A stretch of 64,000 nt of DNA from Amphritea sp. (GCA_025800245.1 JAOXSA010000258.1:1-64000); one strand, 5' to 3'; positions 29,486-37,892 are shown, counted from the stretch's first letter. Made by a program: numbers and translations. Notes: generated by a model not told the origin, from the letters alone.

Positions 29486-29857
29486 TTAGCTTTCTACCTT
29501 CATAGAAGAACCACCGCACTTACCTTCACCACACTTACCTTCGCCTTCGGCCTTGGAAGAACCGCCGCACTTACCTTCGCCACACTTACCTTCGCCTTCA
29601 GCTTTAGAAGAACCACCACATTTACCTTCCCCGCATTTGCCTTCGCCGTCAGCTTTGGAAGAACCACCGCATTTACCTTCGCCGCACTTACCTTCTTCCA
29701 TGGCTTTGTGGTTACTGGCCAGCTCGTAACCAGAGCTCAGTTCCTGAGCAGCGAACGGGTTATCAGCAGCATTCGCAACAGGCATTGCAGCAACACCTAC
29801 CAGCAGAGCAGCACCAACAGCAGCGGTAATCGGTTTGATAGTCGTTGTAGTTTTCAT
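29486..29857 (-). CDS. Exported EGKCG-repeat precursor peptide (HvfA/bufferin-like)
   Basis: The 123-residue product has a signal peptide cut near residue 30 (VANA|ADNP), a short spacer with SGYELASN, and then four 17-residue repeats from Glu55. Each repeat carries EGKCG twice. The eight cysteines are at 58, 63, 75, 80, 92, 97, 109 and 114, strictly paired 5 apart with a 17-residue period; there are no others. EGKCG is the motif modified by the Haemophilus HvfBC system to bind copper. The ribosome site GAGGTGA precedes the ATG. The DUF692, DUF2063 and DoxX genes follow in order. A periplasmic copper-buffering role is inferred from the family. Confidence 0.9.
   Translation of the reverse strand: MKTTTTIKPITAAVGAALLVGVAAMPVANAADNPFAAQELSSGYELASNHKAMEEGKCGEGKCGGSSKADGEGKCGEGKCGGSSKAEGEGKCGEGKCGGSSKAEGEGKCGEGKCGGSSMKVES
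29504..29695 (-). repeat. 51-bp tandem repeat coding the EGKCG units
   Basis: Four near-identical 51-base units (17 codons) encode paired EGKCG motifs with a GSSKA(E/D)G linker; the last is truncated and runs into SSMKVES. Copies differ by a few silent and one Asp/Glu change, as expected from unequal crossing-over. Confidence 0.9.
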
Positions 29858-30089
29858 GGTTCACCTCAGTTAAATCGCATAGATTCAGTATTTAAAAATG
29901 TGTTTGGGTTTGCTTCACTGGGGTTCGGTTACTCAACCTCAAATTCACATCCCCGTTGAAACTGTAATCACTATAAAATTGCAATCTGAAATTAAGCTGA
30001 AAAGATGAAAATTATTTTATTAGCTTAAAAACAGCGGATAAATTAACATATTAGAAATATCTAATTTTAATCTATTCAGAGTCCATTTT

Positions 30090-31067
30090 ATGATGTCCAA
30101 TCTGTCACAGCAGACCACCACATCCCGTCTTGAGTACTTCCCTGTAACCTTTTTTGCAATGATTATGGGGCTGACCGGCCTGACCCTGGCCTGGGAGAAA
30201 GCCGCTCGGGTCTTTCAGTTACCGCTTCTGATCAGCAACGTACTGCTGGTTGCCACTGCCTGCCTGTTTCTGATCATCACCCTGACCTATCTGTTAAAGC
30301 TGGTGCTCAGAACTCAGGCTGTCAGTGCGGAGTTTAATCATCCGGTAAAGCTCAGTTTTTTCCCGGCCTTCTCAATCAGTATGATTCTGTTAAGCATCGC
30401 AACCCTGAGCATTTCACAGAATCTGTCACTCACACTCTGGAGCATGGGCGCCACGCTGCATCTGGCTTTTACACTCTATGTCCTGACCCAGTGGATACAC
30501 CATCCGAAATTTCAGATAGCCCATAGCACACCGGCCTGGTTCATCCCGGTGGTCGGTAACATCCTGATCCCCATCGCGGGGGTAGAGCATGGCTATTCCG
30601 AGCTCAGCTGGTTCTTCTTTTCGATCGGTATCGTCTACTGGATCGTGTTGAAAACACTGATCTTCAACCGGATCATATTTCATGATCCTCTGCCTGAAAA
30701 AATGCTGCCAACACTCTTTATCATGATTGCACCACCCGCGGTTGGCTTTATCTCGTACATAAAGCTCAATGGCGAACTGGATAACTTTGCGCGGATACTG
30801 TTTTACGCTGCGATGTTTCTCGTACTCCTGCTGCTCAGCCAGTTTCCAAGGTTTCTTCGCATCAGATTCTTTATGTCCTGGTGGGCATACTCATTCCCAT
30901 TGGCCGCTTCGGCCATCGCGTCACAAGTGATGTACAGTCTGAACCCACAACCTGCATTTTATTATCTGGCATTGGTTCTCCTGATTCTGGCCACATCAGT
31001 GATCAGTCTGCTATTTATCAGAACCGCACTGGCAGTCAGAAGGCATGAAATCTGCCAACCTGAATAA
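30090..31067 (+). CDS. SLAC1/TehA-family anion channel-like protein
   Basis: The 325-residue protein has about ten membrane spans and opens with the family signature YFPVTFFAMIMGLTGL. Other landmarks are HSTPAWFIPVVGNILIPIAG and PPAVGFISY. Family members include plant SLAC1 and bacterial TehA, which conduct small anions, and some malate or tellurite-linked transporters; the substrate here is unknown. It is divergent from the HvfABC-like operon across an AT-rich gap of about 230 bases, but a functional link is not shown. A terminator follows. Confidence 0.88.
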   Translation: MMSNLSQQTTTSRLEYFPVTFFAMIMGLTGLTLAWEKAARVFQLPLLISNVLLVATACLFLIITLTYLLKLVLRTQAVSAEFNHPVKLSFFPAFSISMILLSIATLSISQNLSLTLWSMGATLHLAFTLYVLTQWIHHPKFQIAHSTPAWFIPVVGNILIPIAGVEHGYSELSWFFFSIGIVYWIVLKTLIFNRIIFHDPLPEKMLPTLFIMIAPPAVGFISYIKLNGELDNFARILFYAAMFLVLLLLSQFPRFLRIRFFMSWWAYSFPLAASAIASQVMYSLNPQPAFYYLALVLLILATSVISLLFIRTALAVRRHEICQPE

Positions 31068-31081
31068 TTTGCTTTATCCAC

Positions 31082-31112
31082 AAAACCGGGCTGTAATAGC
31101 CCGGTTTTTTTT
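31082..31112 (+). terminator. Terminator of the SLAC1-like gene
   Basis: AAAACCGGGCT, loop GTAATA, AGCCCGGTTTTTTTT, 15 bases past the stop and 20 bases before bioA. Confidence 0.92.
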
Positions 31113-31132
31113 ACTTATTTCAGGACTGAGCA

Positions 31133-32422
31133 ATGAGCATCACACAGGCACAGATTGAGTTTGATCAGCAGCATATCTGGCACCCTTACTCCTCAATGAC
31201 CAATCCTCCGACGGCCTACCCTGTTACCCGGGCTGACGGTGTACGGATTACGCTGGCAGATGGCCGTGAGCTGATCGAAGGGATGGCTTCATGGTGGTCA
31301 GTCATCCATGGCTACAACAATCCGGTCCTGAACAGTGCTGCGCATCACCAAATAGATACCATGGCACATGTGATGTTTGGTGGTCTGACCCACGAGCCAG
31401 CCATCGAACTCAGTCGTCAGTTGATCGAGATGACCCCCGAACCACTACAGAAAGTTTTTCTGGCCGACTCAGGTTCGGTGGCCGTAGAGGTGGCCCTGAA
31501 GATGGCAATCCAGTACTGGAATGCTAAGGGGCAACCGGAGAAGCACAAGCTTCTGACCATTCGTAATGGCTATCACGGCGACACGTTTGGCGCGATGTCG
31601 GTTTGCGATCCGGTTACCGGCATGCATGAAATTTTCAGCGGTGTTCTGCCGCAGCAATTCTTTGCACCGGCGCCGCAGGTGAAATTTTCTCAGGACTGGG
31701 AAGCCAGTGACTGCGATCAGCTGGAACAGCTACTGAAACAAAATCACGATAAAATCGCCGCGCTCATTCTGGAACCGGTAGTCCAGGGCGCTGGCGGCAT
31801 GCGCTTTTATCATCCGGAATACCTGAAACGCGCTCGCGCGCTGTGTGATCAACACGATGTATTGTTGATTGCCGACGAGATCGCCACCGGCTTTGCCCGC
31901 ACCGGAAAAATGTTTGCCTGTGAACACGCAGATATTGTTCCCGATATTCTCTGTCTGGGTAAAGCCATTACCGGCGGTTACATGACCCTTGCGGCAACAC
32001 TGACGACCACGGAAATAGGTGAGACAATTTCTGCCGGCGGCGCAGGTTGCTTCATGCACGGCCCGACCTTCATGGGTAATCCATTAGCCTGTGCTGTTGC
32101 CAATGCCAGCCTGAAGCTGCTGCGCGAGTCCGACTGGGAAACCAACATTGCCCGGATTGAAACTCAGCTAAAGCAGGGCCTGGCTCCATGCGAGAAACTT
32201 AACTGTGTAGAAGAGGTTCGCTGCCTCGGGGCTATCGGTGTCGTCGAGCTGAAAGAAGCGGTCGTCACCTCAGAAATTCAGCCCCGCTTTGTCGAGAAGG
32301 GAATCTGGATCAGACCATTCGGCAAACTGGTATACGTGATGCCATCATATGTGATGAACAATGAGGATCTGCAGGCACTGACCAAGGGGATGGTTGAAGT
32401 GTTGTCGGAGTATAGATCGTAA
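31133..32422 (+). CDS. bioA: Adenosylmethionine-8-amino-7-oxononanoate aminotransferase
   Basis: BioA transfers the amino group of SAM to KAPA, giving DAPA for biotin. The 429-residue class III aminotransferase shows IWHPYSSM near 16-23, [12 protein letters not shown], the PLP lysine in [10 protein letters not shown] near 280, and [12 protein letters not shown]. It is 8 kb from bioBFHCD and apparently monocistronic, since a strong terminator precedes it. Its stop codon lies 4 bases before a heptanucleotide tandem repeat. Confidence 0.96.
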   Translation: MSITQAQIEFDQQHIWHPYSSMTNPPTAYPVTRADGVRITLADGRELIEGMASWWSVIHGYNNPVLNSAAHHQIDTMAHVMFGGLTHEPAIELSRQLIEMTPEPLQKVFLADSGSVAVEVALKMAIQYWNAKGQPEKHKLLTIRNGYHGDTFGAMSVCDPVTGMHEIFSGVLPQQFFAPAPQVKFSQDWEASDCDQLEQLLKQNHDKIAALILEPVVQGAGGMRFYHPEYLKRARALCDQHDVLLIADEIATGFARTGKMFACEHADIVPDILCLGKAITGGYMTLAATLTTTEIGETISAGGAGCFMHGPTFMGNPLACAVANASLKLLRESDWETNIARIETQLKQGLAPCEKLNCVEEVRCLGAIGVVELKEAVVTSEIQPRFVEKGIWIRPFGKLVYVMPSYVMNNEDLQALTKGMVEVLSEYRS

Positions 32423-32426
32423 ATCA

Positions 32427-32489
32427 TGGCGAGTGGCGAGTGGCGAGTGGCGAGTGGCGAGTGGCGAGTGGCGAGTGGCGAGTGGCGAA
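32427..32489. repeat. Heptanucleotide tandem repeat, 9 copies of TGGCGAG
   Basis: Eight perfect TGGCGAG copies and a ninth TGGCGAA run without gaps over 63 bases, starting 4 bases after the bioA stop. A 7-base unit is not in phase with codons, and no gene spans it, so changes in copy number would alter only the bioA 3' flank. Confidence 0.95.
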
Positions 32490-32530
32490 CAGTGTTTCGG
32501 GGCACAGTCAGATGCTGTAAAGCTTTTTCC

Positions 32531-32748
32531 AGCAAGCAGCGAGCTGCGTCTAGCAAGTCTCGCTCGCGAGACGGTCCAGCCACTATCAAACCCATCGCAG
32601 ATTTCGGCACGAGAACGTGTCTCGCTGCATGTTATTTACAAACTCCGTGGTGACTCATTCTTTTTCGAGCAAGTGGCTTCAGCCACGTCCAGCAAGGCAA
32701 GCTTTGCTTGCCGGTCGAGCAAGGAAGGCTTTGCCTTCCGTTCTAGCT
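32531..32748. repeat. Cluster of five AGCAA-hairpin units with variable stems
   Basis: Each unit is AGCAA, a perfect palindrome starting with G, then G(G)T(C/T)(C/T/G). Stems: GCAGC/GCTGC (unit at 32531), GTCTCGC/GCGAGAC (32552), GTGGCT/AGCCAC (32668), GGCAAGC/GCTTGCC (32691), GGAAGGC/GCCTTCC (32718). Loops are 2-3 bases. Flanks are constant while both stem arms change together. Units lie in two groups (two and three copies) separated by about 90 unremarkable bases. The last one touches the stop codon of the methyltransferase gene. Another unit lies at 2383. Confidence 0.8.
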
Positions 32749-33384
32749 ACTATTAACCCCTTTCCCCACAATCAACTGATTCACAATCCCTGGAAAGCGA
32801 GGATGCTGATACCGCTTATAATCATGCAAAGTAAAGCCTGAGTTCTCAATCAACTCAGCAGTCTCACGGTTCAACTGGCAACCACCTGCACACCTGTGCC
32901 ATAAAGGATTTAATCGCTGCTGCCACAGCTGGATAGCTGGTGAATCTGATAAGACGTGCTCAAAAAACAGCAATTGCCCTTCTGGCTTCAATACCCGCTG
33001 AATCTCAGCTAAGGCTTTTTCCGGATCAGGCACTGAACAGAGCACCAGAAAGCACACCACAGTATCTATGGAGTTATCGGCCAATGGGATTTCCTGTGCG
33101 TCAGCCAGAAGCAGCTCCGTTCGGGATTGCAGAATCTGGCTTTCCCGACCTAACTGCTGCTCTGCCAATGCCATCACCGCGCTGTCTGGCTCCAACGCTA
33201 TCAGATGGTCTACCGCCTCAGAATAACAACAAAAGCCCGCGCCGGTTCCCGCGCCTATTTCAAGAACCTGTCCACAGGCCTGCCGCAACAGCGCCAGCCT
33301 TTCTTCAGCTACAGCACTTGAAACCCGGTCCAACAAGCGGGGAAATATCCAGCGATAGTAGGGATTGAATCGCCGTAGACTCAT
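32743..33384 (-). CDS. Class I SAM-dependent methyltransferase (METTL7-like type)
   Basis: The 213-residue protein has a Rossmann methyltransferase fold with the SAM loop VLEIGAGTGAGF near 39-50, DNSIDTVVCFLVLCSV, the post-core LLFFEHVLS, and a C-terminal NPLWHRCAGGCQLNRET that I associate with the METTL7/TMT1-like group. The substrate is unknown; thiols are methylated by animal members. The gene is divergent from the thioesterase at 33446, and its 3' end touches the hairpin-repeat cluster. Confidence 0.8.
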   Translation of the reverse strand: MSLRRFNPYYRWIFPRLLDRVSSAVAEERLALLRQACGQVLEIGAGTGAGFCCYSEAVDHLIALEPDSAVMALAEQQLGRESQILQSRTELLLADAQEIPLADNSIDTVVCFLVLCSVPDPEKALAEIQRVLKPEGQLLFFEHVLSDSPAIQLWQQRLNPLWHRCAGGCQLNRETAELIENSGFTLHDYKRYQHPRFPGIVNQLIVGKGVNSS

Positions 33385-33445
33385 TGCTTTGCTTCCACTA
33401 TGCTCTTGTTTATCAATGTGTTTTGCTTTTCAGGAGCTTCTTTTT

Positions 33446-33880
33446 ATGGCACGTATAAAAATTGATATGCCGGATAACTACAGTTTCACTACTGAGATGC
33501 CGGTACGTATCAGCGATATTAACTATGGCGGCCACCTCAGTAACGATGCTGTACTCTCTATGGTGCACGAAGCCCGGGTACGCTATCTCAATTCATACAA
33601 CTATACCGAGCTGGATATTGAAGGCGCCAGTATCATTATGACTGACTCTGCAATTGTCTATAAAGCGGAAGGCTTTCATGGCGACCAGGTTCAGATCGAT
33701 GTCGCTGTAGGCGATTTCAATAAATATGGCTGCGATATCTACTATCTGCTCAGCAATAAAAAGACAGCTGTGGAAATCGCCCATGCCAAGACCGGTATTG
33801 TGTTTTTCGACTACAACGAACGTAAAGTTATCGGTGTACCGGGAGAGTTTAAAAGCCGCATCGTAAAAGAAGCAGATTAA
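33446..33880 (+). CDS. Hot-dog-fold acyl-CoA thioesterase-like protein
   Basis: The ATG at 33446 follows CAGGAG and gives 144 residues starting MARIKIDMP; the frame extends 27 codons upstream but that part overlaps the divergent methyltransferase gene and lacks family character. The 4-hydroxybenzoyl-CoA-thioesterase-type signature is RISDINYGGHLSNDAVLSMVHEARVRYL, in which the Asp acts as base. The final FFDYNERKVIGVPGEF is also typical. The acyl substrate cannot be told from sequence. Confidence 0.85.
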   Translation: MARIKIDMPDNYSFTTEMPVRISDINYGGHLSNDAVLSMVHEARVRYLNSYNYTELDIEGASIIMTDSAIVYKAEGFHGDQVQIDVAVGDFNKYGCDIYYLLSNKKTAVEIAHAKTGIVFFDYNERKVIGVPGEFKSRIVKEAD

Positions 33881-34138
33881 GCGTTCAAAAAACAAACAGA
33901 AACCGACTCTAACCGACTGAATAATATACAGAAAACGGGTGCTGAACAGATTTTAATCCAATCGCTTCAGGCCTTATGCCACGGGGGCTTCGGACACTTA
34001 TCCGTGACTTACTCACAGCTTTGTAGCACTGTTTCTGTTTATAACTATCTTTTCAGAGTGGAAGATACAGCCCCTCCTTGAGGTCATGATTAAGCCCAAG
34101 TAGACTCTAGGCAATCAGACGGTCAAGGAATAGATTCG

Positions 34139-34633
34139 ATGTTTAACAAATTGAAATGGATTTTCTTTGTTGTAATTGCCACTGCATACATCGGTGGCTG
34201 CTCAACAACCACAACAACGTTACAGCTGCCGATTTCGGAAACATCTTTTCGATTACCAGTCGAGAATGAAGATAAGATCCTTATAGGAGAATTTTTTTTA
34301 CTTAAAAGTGCAGATGGCTATCTGTCACTTCAGGTAATGAATTCCATCGAAGAGGATAAACAATATGGGCTCAACACGATTCAGCTCATTAATCAGCTGT
34401 ATGGGTTTGATCAACCTTCCAATGAAGACATAGCTTTAACTAAAAAAGCTATTTCTGATGACACTATTGAAAAGTCTGTACTGAAACATAAGTACTTTTT
34501 CGCTATATATCTTAAGGAAGTAGGAGGGCGGGAGCGAATTATTTTCACCCCAAAGGACACCGACTCATTGACCTACTATATCCTTGAAACACAAGGAAAG
34601 GATGCCATTAGTTTTTTCAACGGAGTGAAATAA
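34139..34633 (+). CDS. Putative lipoprotein of unknown function
   Basis: The 164-residue product has a lipoprotein signal: a positive start, hydrophobic core and lipobox YIGGC with the acylated Cys at about 21, followed by STTTTT. The mature part is mixed alpha/beta with no motif I recognise. AT-rich codon use sets it apart from the neighbouring housekeeping genes, which suggests recent acquisition. Its stop is directly followed by the ATG of the next gene, so the two form an operon. Confidence 0.7.
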   Translation: MFNKLKWIFFVVIATAYIGGCSTTTTTLQLPISETSFRLPVENEDKILIGEFFLLKSADGYLSLQVMNSIEEDKQYGLNTIQLINQLYGFDQPSNEDIALTKKAISDDTIEKSVLKHKYFFAIYLKEVGGRERIIFTPKDTDSLTYYILETQGKDAISFFNGVK

Positions 34634-34966
34634 ATGTCTATAAACCATGATGATAAGAAGCACGCTAAAGCCATACTAGCGGCGTTCTATGGTCGCAACA
34701 TCGCAGAAAGCATCAGAATCAATGAAAAAACCATTGATTTAATCGGCCAAATGCTAGAAAAATCAAATAGCTGCACTGAAGCCATAGAGCTTGTTCCCAG
34801 ACCAATATCACCTACAGGAGCAAGACCCGGTGTACAATGGGCGCTCAAACAGATCAGAAAAACGGGCACACGTCTACTGAATAGCCCTGCTCAGAAAGTA
34901 TCTTTGACATGCAAGAAAGCCGTTGCTGCCAGCTTTCGTAGTAGGCTTGAACTCGAAAGCTATTAA
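34634..34966 (+). CDS. Unknown small basic protein paired with the lipoprotein
   Basis: The 110-residue protein begins at an ATG touching the upstream stop codon (TAAATG). It has an N-terminal helical half with alternating charges and a basic C-terminal half (LKQIRKTGTRLLNSP, CKKAVAASFRSR). There is no signal peptide or membrane span. I do not recognise a family. A terminator follows at once. An accessory pair next to dnaB, such as a surface or defence module, is possible but unsupported. Confidence 0.6.
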   Translation: MSINHDDKKHAKAILAAFYGRNIAESIRINEKTIDLIGQMLEKSNSCTEAIELVPRPISPTGARPGVQWALKQIRKTGTRLLNSPAQKVSLTCKKAVAASFRSRLELESY

Positions 34967-34970
34967 CACT

Positions 34971-34995
34971 AAGCCGCTCATATGAGTGGCTTTTT
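34971..34995 (+). terminator. Terminator of the lipoprotein operon
   Basis: AAGCCGCTCAT / ATGAGTGGCTTTTT, a 10-bp stem with one G-T pair and a T-run, just after the stop at 34966; dnaB converges from the other side. Confidence 0.8.
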
Positions 34996-35039
34996 CGTGC
35001 ATAAAGGGCGCGAATATCTGCAGGTCACTCGAACCCGGC

Positions 35040-36419
35040 TTATTCATACTCCTGGTAGGCCATCGGCGCCAGATTCTCAAACTTAGTAAACTGGCCGATG
35101 AATGCCAGCCTGGTTGTCCCGATGGGTCCGTTACGCTGCTTACCGATAATAATCTCAGCGATGCCCTTATCCGGCGAATCCTCGTTATAGACCTCATCCC
35201 GGTAGATGAACATGATCACGTCAGCATCCTGCTCGATCGCTCCGGATTCCCGCAGGTCAGAGTTTACCGGTCGTTTATTCGGCCGTTGCTCCAGTGCCCG
35301 GTTAAGCTGCGACAGCGCCACCACCGGACATTCCAACTCTTTAGCCAGCGCTTTAAGGGAACGGGAAATTTCCGAGATCTCAGCGGTACGGCCTTCAGTA
35401 ATCCCTTTTACCTGCATCAGCTGCAGATAGTCCACCATGATCATGGCGATATCACCGTGCTCACGGACAATCCGTCGGGCCCGGTTACGCATCTCTGTCG
35501 GGCTTATCCCTGCAGTATCGTCGATGAACAACTTCTTATCCCGCAGCATATTCACCGCAGTAGTCAGTCGCGGCCAGTCATCTTCTTCCAGCTTACCCGA
35601 ACGGACCCGGGTCTGGTTAATCCGGCCCAGCGAGGACAGCATACGCGTAACCAACTGGTCGGCTGGCATCTCAAGGCTGAATACCAGTACCGCTTTATCC
35701 TGCGCCATCAGAGCATTTTCCACCAGGTTCATGGAAAAGGTCGTCTTACCCATGGATGGACGGGCTGCCACAATAATCAGGTCGGAAGGCTGTAACCCGC
35801 CGGTAGCGCCATCAAGATCATCAAAGCCGGTAGTAACACCGGTCATCGCACCGTCGGAATTAAATAACTCATCGATCTTATCCACTGCTTTTTTCAACAG
35901 CGGATTCACACCCACCGGGCCACCTTCATCAGGCCGGTCTTCAGCGATCTGGAAGATCTTCTGCTCAGCTTCGCTGAGGATCTCCTCACTGGCCCGCCCT
36001 TCTGGCATAAAGGCATTATCAGCGATCTCATTTGCTACAGTGATCATCTTCCGCAGCAATGCACGGTCCCGGACAATTTCAGCATAAGCCTGAATGTTCG
36101 ATGCACTGGGCGTTTTACGTGCCAGCTCAACCAGATAATCCAGTCCACCCGCCGCTTCAAGGTTAGCGGTTCTGTCGAGTTCTTCAGAGATCGTTACAAC
36201 ATCGATCGGCTGCATATTATTGGTCAGCTTTTCAATGCAACGATAGATCAGGCGGTGATCATGGCGATAGAACTGATCTTCCATCACAATAGAAGAGACA
36301 GTATCCCAGGCATTGTTATCCAGCATCAGGCCGCCCAGCACAGATTGCTCGGCTTCCTGTGAATGGGGTGGGATTTTGACACCTTCCAGATCCGCGTCGT
36401 CCTGATCCAGATAATCCAT
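35040..36419 (-). CDS. dnaB: Replicative DNA helicase
   Basis: DnaB is the hexameric 5'-3' helicase of the replication fork. The 459-residue protein has the N-terminal collar domain (HSQEAEQSVLGGLMLDN, about 19-35), linker, and RecA-like domain with Walker A ARPSMGKTTF near 229 and Walker B region IAMIMVDYLQLM near 330. The C-terminus holds the DNA-binding loop and QRNGPIGTTRLAF. It lies downstream of rplI on the same strand, separated by a terminator. No intein is present. Confidence 0.98.
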   Translation of the reverse strand: MDYLDQDDADLEGVKIPPHSQEAEQSVLGGLMLDNNAWDTVSSIVMEDQFYRHDHRLIYRCIEKLTNNMQPIDVVTISEELDRTANLEAAGGLDYLVELARKTPSASNIQAYAEIVRDRALLRKMITVANEIADNAFMPEGRASEEILSEAEQKIFQIAEDRPDEGGPVGVNPLLKKAVDKIDELFNSDGAMTGVTTGFDDLDGATGGLQPSDLIIVAARPSMGKTTFSMNLVENALMAQDKAVLVFSLEMPADQLVTRMLSSLGRINQTRVRSGKLEEDDWPRLTTAVNMLRDKKLFIDDTAGISPTEMRNRARRIVREHGDIAMIMVDYLQLMQVKGITEGRTAEISEISRSLKALAKELECPVVALSQLNRALEQRPNKRPVNSDLRESGAIEQDADVIMFIYRDEVYNEDSPDKGIAEIIIGKQRNGPIGTTRLAFIGQFTKFENLAPMAYQEYE

Positions 36420-36473
36420 ATTTCAACCTCTTAACCGCCGGAACCTGCTATTCAGAAATCCGGGCCTGAAACG

Positions 36474-36509
36474 AAAAAAGCACTGCGCAGTATAATACCA
36501 CGCAGTGCT
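36474..36509 (-). terminator. rplI terminator
   Basis: On the minus strand AGCACTGCG, a 13-base loop, CGCAGTGCT, then TTTTT, between rplI and dnaB. Confidence 0.85.
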
Positions 36510-36551
36510 CTTTATCTCTTCCGATCTGACGAATCAGATCTTCAGCAAAGC

Positions 36552-36998
36552 TTACTCGCCAACAACGATGATGCCAACGGTAGCAGATACTTCCGGGTGC
36601 AGCTGGATAGTAACTTCGAACTCACCAGTGTGACGCAGAGCGCCTTCTGGCAGACGAACTTCACTCTTCGCTACTTCGATACCTGCAGCAGAAATTGCTT
36701 CAGCGATATCGTTAGTGCCGATAGAACCGAACAGCTTACCTTCGTCGCCAGCTTTAGCAACGATAGACAGTTCGATTTCGTTCAGCTGTTCTGCACGTGC
36801 TTCAGCAGCGCTCAGCTTGTCAGCAGCAGCAGCTTCCAGTTCAGCACGACGTGCTTCGAAAGCTTCCAGGTTAGAAGCAGTTGCAGGAACCGCTTTACCG
36901 AAAGGGATCAGGTAGTTACGACCGTAACCGCCTTTAACGGTAACCTTGTCACCCAGGCTACCCAGTTTGCCAATTTTCTCGAGCAGGATAACTTCCAT
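36552..36998 (-). CDS. rplI: 50S ribosomal protein L9
   Basis: L9 binds 23S rRNA at the base of the L1 stalk. The 148-residue product has the standard N-terminal domain [32 protein letters not shown], the long connecting helix (about 40-75) and the C-terminal domain ending in VVGE. It is the third gene of the rpsF-rpsR-rplI operon. Confidence 0.98.
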   Translation of the reverse strand: MEVILLEKIGKLGSLGDKVTVKGGYGRNYLIPFGKAVPATASNLEAFEARRAELEAAAADKLSAAEARAEQLNEIELSIVAKAGDEGKLFGSIGTNDIAEAISAAGIEVAKSEVRLPEGALRHTGEFEVTIQLHPEVSATVGIIVVGE

Positions 36999-37096
36999 CT
37001 CGCAAACCTCTATTCTTATCTTGTCTGCGGTGTAAACACCCCAGCAGACTGAAACTGTTTAAACCACCCGTTATCGCAATAACGGGCTAACCGTTA

Positions 37097-37324
37097 TTAC
37101 TGGTGGCTGTCAGTGTATGGCAGCAGAGCAACGTAACGAGCACGCTTGATAGCAGTCGCCAGCTGACGCTGGTAACGAGCTTTAGTGCCAGTGATACGGC
37201 TAGGAACGATTTTACCGGTTTCAGTGATGTAACCTTTCAGGGTATCCAGATCTTTATAATCGATCTCAGTAACACCTTCAGCGGTAAAACGGCAGAATTT
37301 TCTACGACGGAAAAAACGAGCCAT
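37097..37324 (-). CDS. rpsR: 30S ribosomal protein S18
   Basis: The 75-residue product [17 protein letters not shown]... is standard S18, the partner of S6 on the 30S platform. The full family length is present. priB, which E. coli has between rpsF and rpsR, is absent here; the gap to rpsF is only 33 bases. Confidence 0.98.
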   Translation of the reverse strand: MARFFRRRKFCRFTAEGVTEIDYKDLDTLKGYITETGKIVPSRITGTKARYQRQLATAIKRARYVALLPYTDSHQ

Positions 37325-37357
37325 GGTATATCTCCTCTAAATAAATGTTAAAACCGA

Positions 37358-37786
37358 TTACTCGGCAGCAGCTTCATCAGCAGCCGGAGCTTCAGCAGCT
37401 TTTTCTGCTGGCGCTTCAGCTGGCTTTTCAGCACGATCTTCGCGACGTGGACGACGCTCTTCACGGCCTTCAGCAGCTTTGATTGGAGATACTTCAGTCA
37501 CAGCATCTTTGCGACGTACAACCATGTTACGGATTACCGCATCGTTGTAACGGAAGATGTTGGTCAGCTCGTCCAGAGTTTCCTGAGCACATTCAACGTT
37601 CATCAGAACGTAGTGCGCTTTATGGATTTTGTTGATTGGGTAAGCCAGGTGACGACGACCCCAATCTTCCAGACGGTGGATTTTGCCTTCAGCTTCTTCG
37701 ATCAGCTTGGTGTAACGATCAACCATAGCTGGAACCTGTTCACTCTGATTCGGGTGAACCAGGAAAACGATTTCGTAATGACGCAT
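37358..37786 (-). CDS. rpsF: 30S ribosomal protein S6
   Basis: The ATG at 37786 follows AAGGAG and gives 142 residues starting [18 protein letters not shown]; an upstream in-frame extension of 13 codons is leader DNA. The core ferredoxin-like fold (about 1-100) is followed by an Ala/Glu/Arg-rich tail, [16 protein letters not shown], of the kind that is polyglutamylated in some species. It is the first gene of the S6-S18-L9 operon. Confidence 0.98.
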   Translation of the reverse strand: MRHYEIVFLVHPNQSEQVPAMVDRYTKLIEEAEGKIHRLEDWGRRHLAYPINKIHKAHYVLMNVECAQETLDELTNIFRYNDAVIRNMVVRRKDAVTEVSPIKAAEGREERRPRREDRAEKPAEAPAEKAAEAPAADEAAAE

Positions 37787-37817
37787 TAATTGCTCCTTAC
37801 GGGTTATACAGCCTTCA

Positions 37818-37837
37818 TACCGCATCGATAAACGGTA
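37818..37837 (-). promoter_or_regulatory. Candidate S6:S18 leader hairpin upstream of rpsF
   Basis: In the rpsF leader a 5-bp stem TACCG/CGGTA encloses a 10-base loop, about 30 bases before the ATG. A second hairpin (CCTCTGA/TCAGAGG, 37864-37884) lies nearer the promoter. S6:S18 complexes repress their own operon through a leader stem with a CCG element in many bacteria; that this is such a stem is only a suggestion. Confidence 0.35.
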
Positions 37838-37892
37838 GAAAGCAAGGAGTTAAAGTGGATTCACCTCTGACAGTTAATCAGAGGGAGGCAGA

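Noticed and set aside
32531..32748. CRISPR-like array in the hairpin cluster
   Set aside because: The constant parts are only about 5-9 bases, the variable parts are palindromes rather than spacers, spacing is irregular and no cas genes are present.
32394..32756. Open frame translating the heptamer repeat as RVASGEW units
   Set aside because: It starts inside bioA at a TTG, has no ribosome site and runs across hairpin repeats; the peptide repeat only reflects the 7-base DNA repeat.
33881..34138. Possible transposase remnant between the thioesterase and lipoprotein genes
   Set aside because: Short open stretches are visible, but nothing matches a transposase motif and no terminal inverted repeats were found.
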